A stretch of DNA of 64,000 nt from Mesostigma viride (Eukaryota > Streptophyta > Mesostigmatophyceae > Mesostigmatales > Mesostigmataceae). Within the stretch, counting starts at the first letter, position 1; each line of letters begins with the position of its first letter. Where the stretch lies: NCBI GenBank assembly GCA_009746045.1, contig RPFO01000299.1, forward strand, positions 1,718,307 to 1,782,306, given 5' to 3'. Made by a program: the position numbers and the translations under genes. The notes below the pieces were generated by a model. The model was not told where the DNA came from, ran no database searches, and was given only the letters and a program-made list of their open reading frames with translations. Shown piece by piece: positions 34,923-44,525 of this stretch.

Positions 34923-35342
34923 TCACCCTCTGCCGTTATATGGGTTCATCAGCGTGTATAGGACTCTGTACTGAGGCCCTGCAGCCTGTGGCACTTTTGT
35001 GAGTGCATCTGCTGCATTGTCAGGGTCTCGGATGTGAGTCTTGGACTCCAGATAGGTACACTCCTGCTTGAGGACAATCCAGTCCAAATCGGTGTGCACA
35101 GCCAAGGGGTTGTCCAGGAAAGAGAGAAGGGATTGACTGTCAGTCAGCAGATGGGATTTGACACCAGCATAACTACCAGCCTGATGCTGCAACCACACCA
35201 GCAGATGGTTCAAGTACCTGGCATGCAACACAGCTGAGACCACAGCACGGCATTCAGCTACATTGCTGCTGACTGCCTTGCGCTTGTGGAGTCTGCTGAA
35301 CCAGGAAACCAAAGATTGCTTGCCAGTGGGGTTAGACAACAT
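34923..35342 (-). CDS. Copia RNase H
   Basis: Contains VSWFSRLHKRKAVSSNVAECRA, the usual Copia sequence around the second acidic residue (here N-V-A-E), and HLLTDSQSLLSFLDNP and DPDNAADALTK. It removes RNA from the RNA-DNA hybrid. It is in a frame separate from the RT, so a slip divides the polyprotein near 35345-35400. Confidence 0.85.
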   Translation of the reverse strand: MLSNPTGKQSLVSWFSRLHKRKAVSSNVAECRAVVSAVLHARYLNHLLVWLQHQAGSYAGVKSHLLTDSQSLLSFLDNPLAVHTDLDWIVLKQECTYLESKTHIRDPDNAADALTKVPQAAGPQYRVLYTLMNPYNGRG

Positions 35343-35403
35343 AAAAGACCTGCCTCTCTGGCTTGTACCTTAGTGACTACCCGTGACTCCATGGAACTGT
35401 CCA

Positions 35404-37260
35404 TCATGCATGTGATGTGATGGGTTGGAACAGATCCAAGGCATGAAGAATAAGGGGAGGGCCATCATGCAACACCTGTTTAATAGCCCTAGACCCTACC
35501 TCCATGAGGACATCATCATCCACTCTGCTGACCACTGCCAGGTGAGGAGCACAAGTGGCACACAGCCAACCTAGCTTACCCCTAATAGTGGGACAGAGAT
35601 CAGGAGTGATGTCAGAGGGAAGAACATCTTTGCAAGACATGACATACTCAGGGGATGCTTTGAGAGAACACACCCACTCCTTCTGCTCCTTAAACAGGTT
35701 CAGAATGATGCCACAGAACTTGACAGGATCTTTCCCCAGCTCCAGCTGCTTGCCTAATTCAAAGCTAGCAGACACTTGAGCAATGAAATCCTCCACAGCT
35801 GCCCTGGGACCAGTAATGAGCTGATCATCCCCATGCCACACAAACATCATCATACCAGCAGGATGAGGGATGGTGAAGAAACAAGGGTCAATATCATCAT
35901 ACTGGGCCCCCAGCTTCAGGAAGACCTCTTGGGCAGACAGCCTAAAAATTTTAGGTGCTGACTGAAGCCCTTCTACCCCCAAGTTAGGCCTTAGATGAGG
36001 TTCCTTGATGTCCCCAGACCAGACTTTGGGAGTGTTTACCACATAGACTTGACCCCTCCACACCTTTTGGGCTATGTCAGGGTTGCCTTTAAGGAAGGCT
36101 CGTTTAATGTCAGTGGCTTTACACACGTAGTCCTTACCAGCATTCAGATGGTGAAGGAAAGTGGCCAACAGGACCTTAAGAGACGTCTGCTGAATACCAG
36201 GGGTATACAGTTCAGCCTCTGTTAGCTCAGTGGAGCCCCTGAACTCCGTGACACAAGGTCTGGCATGAAAAATGGGAGGTGTCCCATCTGCCTGGGGTTT
36301 ATGCTTGCAGACAAACTTCAGTCTGAGCTTTCTGGCCCCTTGTGGCAGTGCCTCAATCGGTGTTACAGGTGGTACCTGGGACTTACTACGTGGATCAGGA
36401 CAAACCCATTCCTCTCTAGCCCTGTTAAAGGCTTCCATCCATTTCAGAAAACCAATCTGCGTTTGACAGTCTTTGACCACATCATCATAGGACAAGGGAG
36501 ACATGGACGCTATGTCCCATCTACCAAGCCCAAACGCAGAGGGGTGTAGCTTCTGAGAATGAATGAGGGAATCAACACAGGGTTCCTGACCTGGGAGGTA
36601 TTTTATGTTGACAGCATTGATGGCTGCTTCCAGGCCATCACTGATCTGTGTTAAAGGAATTTTGAAATGGTCCAGGGTGACCTGCCCCACCCCAGTCACA
36701 CTCAACCTCCCAGCTGAGATGACTACTCCAGGGTATGAGACAAATGGTTCCCCCAGCAGTGCATTCCCCTTGTAGCCCTCTACTACCTGGAAGGGAGTGG
36801 GCACACCCAGAATGGGAATTAGCACTTGGCCTTTGACTGCCATTTTTGTTTTGCCTGAAAAATCTGACACTCTAGCCCAGGGCGAGCGTTGCAGACTTAG
36901 GCCAGATACAGCTTGTGCACTGATGATGCTCACCTGTGCCTGTGTGTCTACTGCCAGAATACTGGGATCCTGGTTAGATTCACCCACAGCATTGACTTGT
37001 GCTGCACCTGCTGCCATTTGTGCCTTGGCAGTGTGTGCTCTATGTAGAGCTTTTAGAGCCTCAGCAAATTTATTCCTGGGGACAACAGGATCTGCTGCTT
37101 CGCGTGGCTGTTCCTGAGATGAGGGAGGAGCGACCTGCTGCTCATCCAGTGCACGTTCCTCCTGCCCAGTTGGACCAGTGGGCTGTGGTGGGGCTGCACC
37201 ACTGAGGAACACAGGAGCGTCTATGGTTGTGTTGCTTGCATCAGCTATGTCCCTGCCAAT
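35404..37260 (-). CDS. Copia protease followed by reverse transcriptase
   Basis: The ORF is open from about 37260 (first ATG 37212). Residues 86-96 read ILAVDTQAQVS, a retropepsin D-T-x-A active site. Residues 148-157 read KGNALLGEPF, matching the family's second conserved ILG/LLG block. The RT follows: ARPCVTEFRG...LYTPGIQQTSLKVLLA, CKATDIKRAFLKG (catalytic D), MMMFVWHGDDQLITG (the usual YVDD replaced by WHGDD) and TIRGKLGWLCATCAPHLA. Protease sits between integrase and RT, not before integrase as in ordinary Copia. The GDD in motif C is also uncommon. Confidence 0.85.
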   Translation of the reverse strand: MGRDIADASNTTIDAPVFLSGAAPPQPTGPTGQEERALDEQQVAPPSSQEQPREAADPVVPRNKFAEALKALHRAHTAKAQMAAGAAQVNAVGESNQDPSILAVDTQAQVSIISAQAVSGLSLQRSPWARVSDFSGKTKMAVKGQVLIPILGVPTPFQVVEGYKGNALLGEPFVSYPGVVISAGRLSVTGVGQVTLDHFKIPLTQISDGLEAAINAVNIKYLPGQEPCVDSLIHSQKLHPSAFGLGRWDIASMSPLSYDDVVKDCQTQIGFLKWMEAFNRAREEWVCPDPRSKSQVPPVTPIEALPQGARKLRLKFVCKHKPQADGTPPIFHARPCVTEFRGSTELTEAELYTPGIQQTSLKVLLATFLHHLNAGKDYVCKATDIKRAFLKGNPDIAQKVWRGQVYVVNTPKVWSGDIKEPHLRPNLGVEGLQSAPKIFRLSAQEVFLKLGAQYDDIDPCFFTIPHPAGMMMFVWHGDDQLITGPRAAVEDFIAQVSASFELGKQLELGKDPVKFCGIILNLFKEQKEWVCSLKASPEYVMSCKDVLPSDITPDLCPTIRGKLGWLCATCAPHLAVVSRVDDDVLMEVGSRAIKQVLHDGPPLILHALDLFQPITSHA

Positions 37261-38532
37261 TCACTGGGTGAGACCAACCCACCAGACTGAGGCTCTGAAT
37301 CCATGTCCAAGAATTCTACCCCTGACACGTCTGCCAAAGGAGGGTAATAAAGCTTCAGTCTATGCTTGCCAACCATTCGCTCTCTGTGATGCTGAATAGT
37401 CACCGTGTCACCTGTTTCTGACAACCTGATGATTTCAGCTGGACCATGCCATCTACCAGAGTGGGCTTTGTTCCCTTCCCCTCCCTATAGTAGAGTACCT
37501 GATCCCCCACTTCAAACACAGGCCTGGCATTACTTTATCCTTTTTTGCCAGCAACTTGGCCAAGTGTTGCCTTTGCGTGTTGTAGTGGTCTAGTACCTCC
37601 TGAGAGTAGCTACCTGATTGCAGGCCAATTGATGTGATTTCACCAAAAGGAGAAGACATGAGGGGCTTGGTGTTCAGAGTTCTGCACACCTCAGCTGCCC
37701 ACGCTGTCCTATCAGCATAGCTCCCAGACTCTGCTGTCCTGGACTCATTTTTCTTTATGAGGTCCCTGATAGCACGCATGGTACGTTCAATCATCCCCTG
37801 GCGTTCATGATCTTGAGCCCCAGCAATGTCTATCTTGGGCAGATCAGGATAATCTTGTATCCACGTGAACTGCTGATCCAGCATTAATTTTTCCTGAGGA
37901 TGATACCGTGCTAGTGCAATCAGCAGGGCTCTGTGCAGTTGTTCATTGGCCATGCCTGGCAAGGGTTCTATCACCACAAACCTAGACCAGGCATCTTTTA
38001 GGACCAAGTAATACACCGTGTCCTTCACCAGGTGTATCACATCCCCTACTAGCTTTCCTCTAGCCAGTGGTGGGGTGGCCACATGCCATCTCTTGGGTTT
38101 AGGTGCATGCAGTTGGCACGCTTCACAGTGCTTCCTGACATGCCTGCACATCTGTTCCAGGTCACGGCCATCAATTTTATTGGCCAGCCTTTCTGCCACT
38201 GCCTCATGCCCCATTGCCTTGTGTAGCTGTTGGGCTAACCTGGCATAGGATATAACCTTATCTGCTGCTGCATCTAAGGAGGCTATAGTGGGATCTTGGG
38301 CCACCTGTGCTAACGTCATGTCATAAGCCAGGTCCCAATCCACTTCCTCACTGTCAGGCAACACAGAGCAAATAGAAGGTACACGGCCATTAAGAAACCA
38401 GGGTACAGGAGACTTACAGTCGTCCTGAGTGCTGGCTTGTTTGTGGGGCGCCCCGTCGAGGCTCCCTTCCTGGGCTTGTTGCAGCGTCCCCCTGCAGGTA
38501 ACGGGTGGCGGGGCTCCCAGCAACCTGGGCAC
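37257..38532 (-). CDS. Copia integrase, frameshifted at its C-terminus
   Basis: In the main frame (38532-37453) the zinc-binding HHCC is H104, H109, C136 and C139 (LHKAMGHE...HCEACQ). The catalytic triad is D164 (GDVIHL), D219 (LMLDQQ) and E249 (GMIERTM). A slip near 37520 moves to a frame with VGDQVLYYR, then another to WHGPAEIIRLSETGDTVTI and LKLYYPPLADV, a GPY/F-like C-terminal module. It ends SPSELAGT-stop at about 37256. It joins the cDNA to the target, consistent with the 5-bp duplication. It lies upstream of the protease. Confidence 0.88.
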
Positions 38533-38786
38533 ACATCCACATCAGATCCAAGTTCGGGTTTGCCCTTCCAGCAATCATCCCTCTCATGCCCCTTGCATGA
38601 GCACCTGGTGCAGTACAGGGTGGAGTCATGAGGCTTACCTTTCTGACTAGGCCCCTGGGAGGGCCCTGCCTTACTGCCTGGGTTCCCCTTTCCCCCCTTG
38701 TCTGATTTCCCCTGCTGCTTGGATGACCCCCCTGCCTTCTTACCTTGCTGGGGACCCTTGAACACCGCCTTGACCTGAGCTACCAC
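38316..38786 (-). CDS. Copia gag zinc-knuckle segment
   Basis: A Lys/Gly/Ser-rich basic stretch, then CTRCSCKGHERDDC (CX2CX4HX4C) and a second Cys-rich piece (CPGCWEPRHPLPAGGRC). It binds the element RNA in the particle. The last 30 residues are an out-of-frame tail; the true reading slips into the integrase frame near 38400. Confidence 0.85.
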   Translation of the reverse strand: MVAQVKAVFKGPQQGKKAGGSSKQQGKSDKGGKGNPGSKAGPSQGPSQKGKPHDSTLYCTRCSCKGHERDDCWKGKPELGSDVDVCPGCWEPRHPLPAGGRCNKPRKGASTGRPTNKPALRTTVSLLYPGFLMAVYLLFALCCLTVRKWIGTWLMT

Positions 38787-38808
38787 CTCCTTGATGAGCT
38801 TCTTCCTG

Positions 38809-41127
38809 CTAGGACCTGCACCGTCCTGACCACCCCCCCTTGGACCTTGTTAACCTTGGGTTCCTTGACAGTGAGAAGGGTTCTAGGCTCTGCTGAATGA
38901 ACAACATGGCCCCCCTAAAATCATCCCACTTGTCTTTAAGGCCAGCCAGCAGAACTGCATTGGTGTTCTTGTCCAGCTCAGCTTTGGTGAGCCACTGATG
39001 GATCAGGTACTTAGAGTTGAGTTTCTTCAACTCCTCGTCCCTGTCTATGTACAGGACATACTGTTTGTTGTCACGTACGTAGTCAGACTTGTTGACTTTG
39101 TACGAGGCCAACCAGTTGAACCCCTTGAGAGCCTGCAGGTGTTCCCCCTTGGTCAACAGCCCTTTTAGGTCTGCTATGAATTCTGTGAAGATTTGCACCT
39201 CCTCTGCCCCAGGTGTGCTGCCCTCCTCTCATACATCTGACCATTTGTTTTATGCTAGGTGCAGATTGGTGGATCGTGTTAGACACCCTAGAGCAGGAAA
39301 CCAATCACGGATGTTATCATGGGACCAGGAATGTTCTATCTTGAAAAGAAACTCAAGTGCATCCTCCTGCACAAACCCTCAGCTAGACCTGGGAAGGTAA
39401 TCCTATCTTCCCTACGGGATGCATCAAACCTGGGTCGCTGTGGTACAGCGACAGCCGCTTGTGGTTGAGGTTGCTGCTGCTGCTGCTGCTGCTGCGGTTG
39501 CTGTTGCTGATGCTGCCGCTGCTGCTGCTGCTGCTGCTGTTGCTGATGCTGTGGCTGCTGCTGCTGCTGGGTTGTCGCTCCAGCGTTGCTGCCGCCCGCC
39601 ATACCCCCGGTGCTTGCTGGTGCCCCTCCCCCTGGTGCTCCCCCGTCCTTCCCCTCGTCACCATCCTCCTCTGGATGCGACCGCTGGGGCGTAGACGATG
39701 GTCCACACCCCTCCTGCCACTTTCCTTGGCGGACCCGCTTGGCGGCCCTCAGCAGTTGCTCTACTGCCTCTGCTGCCCGCGCCCGCTTGGTCGGGTTGGC
39801 CTCCGCTGCGTCCAGCTCCTGGTGGAGTAGTGCAGCGATGCGGTCCAGCTCCAGGTCCGTGTCGGTCTGCAAAGTGTGTTTGGGTGTGGGGGGTGGGGGG
39901 TGGGGTGTGTCTGCACCAGCGCGAACACGCTCACGCGCGTTTAACAAGGCCGCTCCTCGCTGGGCCCTTGCTGGCTGTGGGGTGCGCATGAATTCCAATA
40001 CCGCGTCCTCAGGCAGCGGCTCATGTGGCGCCAGACCACGCTCAAAACGGATGGCGTCTCCGAATTCGCCCTGCAGAGCCCAGGTCCTGGCCGCCTCCTG
40101 ATACCGGCGAAGAGCCCTCTCCTCCTTACGCATGCGCCTGTCTAGGGCACGTGCGTTCCGCCTGCTCTTCCTCGCCAGCCTGGCCTCCTGCTCCCTCCTC
40201 GCCGGGCCCACCATCGCTGCCAGTGTCGCCTCCGACCTCTTCATTGCTGCGTCCAAACGCGCCTGATGGCGCCGGGTCTTCTCCGCGGCGTCGTGCGCCT
40301 TCGCACGAAGTCGCTTCATCTCCCGATGCTGCGCCTCCCTGGCTGCACGCTCCCTAGCCAAACTGTTCTCAGCCATGGACCGCACCATTGCCCGCTTCGC
40401 CTTCCGCTGGCAATGCCTGGTGTACTCGATCTTGGCCAGGCGCTCGGCCTCGACCATGGCCGGGTCCATCAAAACCAGCTCCTCCCCGCGCTCCGGCTGC
40501 ATCTCCACCGACGAGTCGGTCTCCTGCAACACATCCCCAGCCATGCGCCGAAGTTGCGCGCTGTGCGCCTGTGCGCAAAGGTGTAGAGCTCGTTCTTCTT
40601 GCGGAGAACGTAGGGGGCGCCTCTCGCGCGCACCTTCCGCGCGCAGCCTGCCCTGGCCACGCGATCCCGCTCCTGCTGCCGCTCCGCGAGCACCGGGCTG
40701 TCCTGTCATCTCAGTCTCCGCCCGCAGCTGAGCCTCGCGCTGAGCCTCCAGCTCGCGCTGCTGCTCCAGCTCTCTGCGGAGCTGGGCCTCCTGCCGAAGG
40801 CGCTCTGCCTCCGGCGGAGCAGCTCTCTCTGCTCCCTGTCCTCAGGCAGCTCGAGATCGACTAGGTCTTCGTCCTCGTCGTAGCCATCCGACGGGAATCC
40901 CCCAGCACCTGCACCACCCTCCCCGGCCCCGTAACCAGCTCGGGTGCCGTGGGCTGCCCTTCAGCCGGTGGTGCGTTGGGACGCCAGACATTGTATATCG
41001 GCGGCTTCGCCGCCAGCTGATCCAGGTACCGCGGGTCCTCGTCCGAAGACGAGCGACCACTGCCGGCATCGCTGCCAGCGTGATCATCCCTACCCTGCCG
41101 GCCCCGCACTGCCGCCCGGTAGTCCAA
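38809..41127 (-). CDS. Copia gag, three frame-broken pieces
   Basis: Pieces: 41127-40861 (acidic/Ser-rich with PRYLDQLAAKPPIYNVW), 40709-39336 (a long charged helix rich in RREQEARLARKSRRN, then a Gln-rich stretch and ITFPGLAEG) and 39198-38809 (EFIADLKGLLTKGEHLQALKGF, typical of Copia gag). A spacer piece (EFLFKIEHSWSHDNIRDW) lies in another frame at 39240-39350. The gag is unusually long, with its coiled region of more than 200 residues. Confidence 0.7.
39466..39575 (-). repeat. Polyglutamine-coding CTG/CAG repeat in Copia gag
   Basis: CTG-rich trinucleotide run encoding Gln with scattered His, Arg and Pro. Confidence 0.9.
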
Positions 41128-41233
41128 ATCTTCGGACGATGGGGACAGGCTTGACTCCGAAGAGCCCTCGATCAGAAACGTTCGACATTTTGAATGATAA
41201 AGTAGTAAAAACTGTGAGAGTTTTATAAATGCA

Positions 41234-41753
41234 AGTTAATGCACTCGTGCAAATGGATGCGAACGTGTGTTGGATTATGCAATGGCTGGCATAATCAATC
41301 CATGCAAGCTTGCCAAGCTGGATTGCATGGGCACGTAGGTTAGGGTAACCTAGCTATCCTGCACTAGTGCTAACCAATGAGGAGCTGGCTCCGTCCAGCT
41401 AGATCTACTCCAGCTAGGACTGATACGATGCCCACAGGCACCGACTGCCTAGCAGCACTACGTGGATGGTCCCGGACCTCCCCTAGGACCTCCGTACAGG
41501 ACTAGCACTGCAGTCACCTTGTGGTCTGCATCACAGCTCATAAACCCTACCACGTGAATACCCACGTGCGTGTGCCCTACATATCTCAGTGCTAATATCT
41601 AGCACCCACGTGCCCAACATGGCACGTGCGGATCTAAATCCTAGTAGAGATATGTCCAGTGTACTACACTACCGTCCATGTCCGTATCCCACTTGGGAGA
41701 CGGGGACAACGCCACGTGTACTGATAGTCTAGGCCTGAAGCCCTAGAATAACT
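41234..41753 (-). repeat. Copia LTR (5' LTR in element orientation)
   Basis: 520 bp, matching 34029-34550. The internal sequence next to it (TGCATTTATAAAAC on the minus strand) does not match the usual initiator-tRNA priming site. Confidence 0.93.
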
Positions 41754-41758
41754 AGGTG
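41754..41758 (+). other. Target-site duplication AGGTG, right copy
   Basis: Follows the right LTR. Removing the Copia element with one copy restores an open frame across the junction. Confidence 0.9.
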
Positions 41759-42300
41759 GTTGCATCTGACGCGTCCACCTACGGGCAAGGTGTCGTGTAC
41801 GCACTGCCATGGAGCCGGGCGATGTGACGGAGCTGGCGAGGGCACGAGAGGTGCGGGGGTACCCGACTATGCTCATACCAAGCGAGGTGGCCTACGCTGG
41901 CCCTAGGCCACTGAGCGCGCGCCGGGCGCAACAAGCAATCACTAGCCAGCAATGGCGGGTTGGGGTCAGGAGTCGTTGGCGGGATCCGGGGATGCACATC
42001 AACGAGAAGGAGGTGCGGGCTGCAGTGAAGGGCGTGGAGAGGAGTGCGCGCAGCTAATTGGCAAACCGAGGCAAGCGGGTGGTGAGGTTCAGGTGGACTC
42101 CACCGCGGCGTTGGGCTGCTTGGCTAAGGGGCGGTCCTCATCCCACAAGCTCAACAAGCAGTGCCGCCGCTTGTGCGCGCACTGACCCTCGCCACTGGGA
42201 GTCGTTCCCAGTGGGCGTGGACGCCGAGTGCACTTCAACCAGCCGATGGCGTTCCTCGCGGCCAATCCAGCATGGCGACTTTCTTGGCAGGCTGGGTGCA
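41754..42300 (+). pseudogene. RNase H of the DIRS-like element
   Basis: Starts VASDASTYGQGVVYALPWS (first acidic site), then WRVGVRSRWRDPGMHINEKEVRAAVKG (E site) and, after a slip, QVDSTAALGCLAKGRSSSHKLN (third D with DIRS-type KGRS) and FNQPMAFLAANPAWRL in further frames. It is continuous with the RT upstream of the Copia insertion. Confidence 0.75.
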
Positions 42301-42438
42301 CGACCTGACCGCGGAAGGCATCCATCCTATGTAACCCAGGGCCCCCTGCACCTGTTAGCTACCTTCCATTGCTAGAGGGGAAAGTAAAGCCGGCTACCTA
42401 ATGCTGGCCTACCGTCGTGGTCTTGATTCCCTCTTGAC

Positions 42439-42960
42439 TTGGTGGGAGGCTGGTGGGCGGGCGGACAGCTAGGTCATCGTCACGAGCTGACACCCTTGAG
42501 GAGACATTTTGTGCATATGTTGCCTGGCTGGGCTCATTTTCGGGGATACAGCCGCCAGATGTGTGTCAATGCCTTGATGGGGTTGCAACTTTATTATCCT
42601 GGTATGGTGAAGCGGTGGGACTTGGCCCGTGGCGTCCTCGCTGGGTGGAAAACACTTGTGCCCCCCCGTGCCCCTTCTCCCATTCCATGGGAGGCGGCGT
42701 TTGCACTTATGTAATTGCCAGCACGATGGTCATGCAACTGGTCAGCGCCCTGCGGGCCTGCTGGTGGTCATCGTGTTCCGCCATTACCTGCGAATCTCGG
42801 AGGCGCTGAACCTCCGTGTTGGCCATGTGCGCCTCCAGCCTGACGTTCGGCTTGGGCCGGGTCAACGGGGCGCCCTACTGTTGAGGTCTACCAAGACCTC
42901 TACTGTAAGGGCAAGACTCAGTCAGTGGTGGTAGAAGATGTGATGTCTGAAACCATCCTC
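42439..42960 (+). pseudogene. Tyrosine recombinase, N-terminal half
   Basis: The core-binding domain (42439-42714) reads LTPLRRHFVHMLPGWAHFRGY...RWDLARGVLAGWKTLVPP. After a slip, VFRHYLRISEALNLRVGHV (about 42774-42828) holds the first catalytic Arg (box A), followed by LLLRSTKTS. The HxxR and Tyr boxes are missing here; they lie inverted at 43380-43700. Confidence 0.7.
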
Positions 42961-42988
42961 CGTCACTGCATCGCGGGTAAGCACGCTC

Positions 42989-44196
42989 GCGGTAGGCGCC
43001 CTGCAGTGCCGCACCTGGCAGCTCCATGCACGCCAAGAGCTGTTTCTTCAGCTCGTCGAGAAGAGAGTCTGGGGTCTCCTCCGGCGGCATGTCGAAGCGC
43101 CTGAGGATGACCCGGCAGCGGCGACGGTCGCAGTCAGTGGCCTCGCGGCGCGTGTCTTCCAGCTCCTGGAGCTTGGTGGTGATGGCGGTCGTGGTAGAGG
43201 ATATGCCTGGCTCTTGAGCAGGTCCGCCCAGGAGGCGCGAGTCGAGGGGTCATCGCTAGCCCTACCATGCAGCAGGTTGCTTGGCAAAGGCTAGCCTTAC
43301 CCTTATATCCCTCCCTGGCGATCCATGCCAGGGGCAAAGAACCTAGCATAATGACATAGAAATGAACAACCAAACTAGGTGGAGGGCAATTTCAAAATAG
43401 CCCGCCAGGCCCGAGGGGGGCAGGCGGCCATGGCCCGAAGAAGAACCTCAGGAAACTCCACCTCCAAACTGCGGTGCAAGCCCACATAATGGGCAACCAT
43501 GGAGCTGCTAAGCCAGCGCCCCCGGCCCTGGATGTCCCCCATGCTGCGACCCTCGAGGAAATCATGAGTGGCACCCCCATGCCGCAGCCCGTGAAATTAT
43601 GGTGAAAATCGATCTGGGCGACCCCCAACCAAGGCCTGAGTCGCATCCTGCCAAATGCGCCGGAATTGCGGGTAGGTGAAAGGGAATACGGCCTCCCAAG
43701 TGGGCTTGCACCGCAGTTTGGAGGTGGAGTTTCCTGAGGTTCTTCTTCGGGCCATGGCCGCCTGCCCCCCTCGGGCCTGGCGGGCTATTTTGAAATTGCC
43801 CTCCACCTAGTTTGGTTGTTCATTTCTATGTCATTATGCTAGGTTCTTTGCCCCTGGCATGGATCGCCAGGGAGGGATATAAGGGTAAGGCTAGCCTTTG
43901 CCAAGCAACCTGCTGCATGGTAGGGCTAGCGATGACCCCTCGACTCGCGCCTCCTGGGCGGACCTGCTCAAGAGCCAGGCATATCCTCTACCACGACCGC
44001 CATCACCACCAAGCTCCAGGAGCTGGAAGACACGCGCCGCGAGGCCACTGACCGCGACCGTCGCCGCTGCCGGGTCATCCTCAGGCGCTTCGACATGCCG
44101 CCGGAGGAGACCCCAGACTCTCTTCTCGACGAGCTGAAGAAACAGCTCTTGGCGTGCATGGAGCTGCCAGGTGCGGCACTGCAGGGCGCCTACCGC
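42989..44196. repeat. Large inverted repeat, 497-bp arms, 214-bp spacer
   Basis: The left arm is 42989-43485 and the right arm 43700-44196. They are reverse complements with one noticed mismatch (GTCGCAGTCAG versus its GTCGCGGTCAG partner). Each arm carries the last 36 codons of a tyrosine recombinase, a 150-bp leader-like segment (GGATATAAGGGTAAGGC) and the first half of the ORF1p-like RRM region. The spacer holds the recombinase HxxR part on the minus strand. Confidence 0.96.
43377..43720 (-). pseudogene. Tyrosine recombinase, C-terminal half (HxxR and Tyr boxes)
   Basis: Reads AVFPFTYPQFRRIWQDATQ, then one in-frame stop, FHGLRHGGATHDF (box B, H-x-x-R) and IQGRGRWLSSSMVAHYVG with the candidate catalytic Tyr, and ends AWRAILKLPST-stop at about 43377. 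It is the piece lacking from 42439-42960 but on the opposite strand, so an inversion or foldback event separated the halves. A duplicate of its last 36 codons lies on the plus strand at 43700-43810. Confidence 0.7.
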
Positions 44197-44470
44197 CTGC
44201 CCCATCGATCCACGGGCCAAGGCTGGGCCCCCTCCAGTGGTCCTCACCTTCAGCGACATCACAGCCCGAGTTCGGTTCCTCTCTCGCCGCAAGAAGCTGG
44301 TGGACACCTCCTGGTCGCTTGACGACGACCTGACGCCAGTCCAGCAGCAGCAACGCCGCGATCAGTGGCCCGACTACATCCGCCACAAGACCAACCCCGA
44401 GAAGCCCCAAGTGTACTGGCGGGGCGGGACCTCTATGTCAACAAGAAACTGTGGAAGCCCCCCGGGATAG
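43898..44470 (+). pseudogene. LINE ORF1p-like RRM fragment, second copy
   Basis: ASWADLLKS, then TKLQELEDT-type coiled coil in a second frame, LRRFDMPPEETPDSLLDELKKQLL, VLTFSDITARVRFLSRRKKL, SLDDDLTPVQQQQRRDQWPDYIRHK and VYWRGG. It aligns block by block with 31325-31978 but is clearly divergent. It starts inside the right arm of the inverted repeat. Confidence 0.65.
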
Positions 44471-44525
44471 AGCACTCTATCCCAGGTGCTCTATCCCGGG
44501 GCTTCCCCGGGATAGAGCACTCCAG
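44455..44525. repeat. Nested small palindromes
   Basis: Three alternating copies of CCCGGGATAGAGCAC and its complement, able to fold into short GC-rich hairpins. Confidence 0.8.

Larger units (their letters stand above)
34029..41753 (-). mobile_element. Copia-type LTR retrotransposon (7.7 kb), inserted in the DIRS-like element
   Basis: The LTRs (34029-34550 and 41234-41753) are nearly identical and start and end AGTTA...TAACT. They are flanked by the duplication AGGTG. The internal genes run right to left: gag, zinc knuckle, integrase, protease, RT, RNase H. Several frameshifts in gag and between pol parts suggest it no longer moves. The few LTR differences suggest a fairly recent insertion. 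Confidence 0.92.
29443..43830 (+). mobile_element. Tyrosine-recombinase (DIRS-like) retrotransposon, degraded and interrupted
   Basis: In plus-strand order: gag-like ORFs (29443-30125), RT (32960-34028), RNase H (41754-42240) and tyrosine recombinase N-half (42439-42960). The recombinase C-half is in the inverted repeat at 43380-43810. The order RT-RH-YR without an integrase is that of DIRS-like elements. It is broken by a minus-strand ORF1p-like insert (31325-32691) and by a Copia element (34029-41753). No terminal split repeats were defined. Confidence 0.7.

Noticed and set aside
39419-40864. Plus-strand ORFs opposite Copia gag
   Set aside because: Antisense of a coding region with CTG repeats; no motifs.
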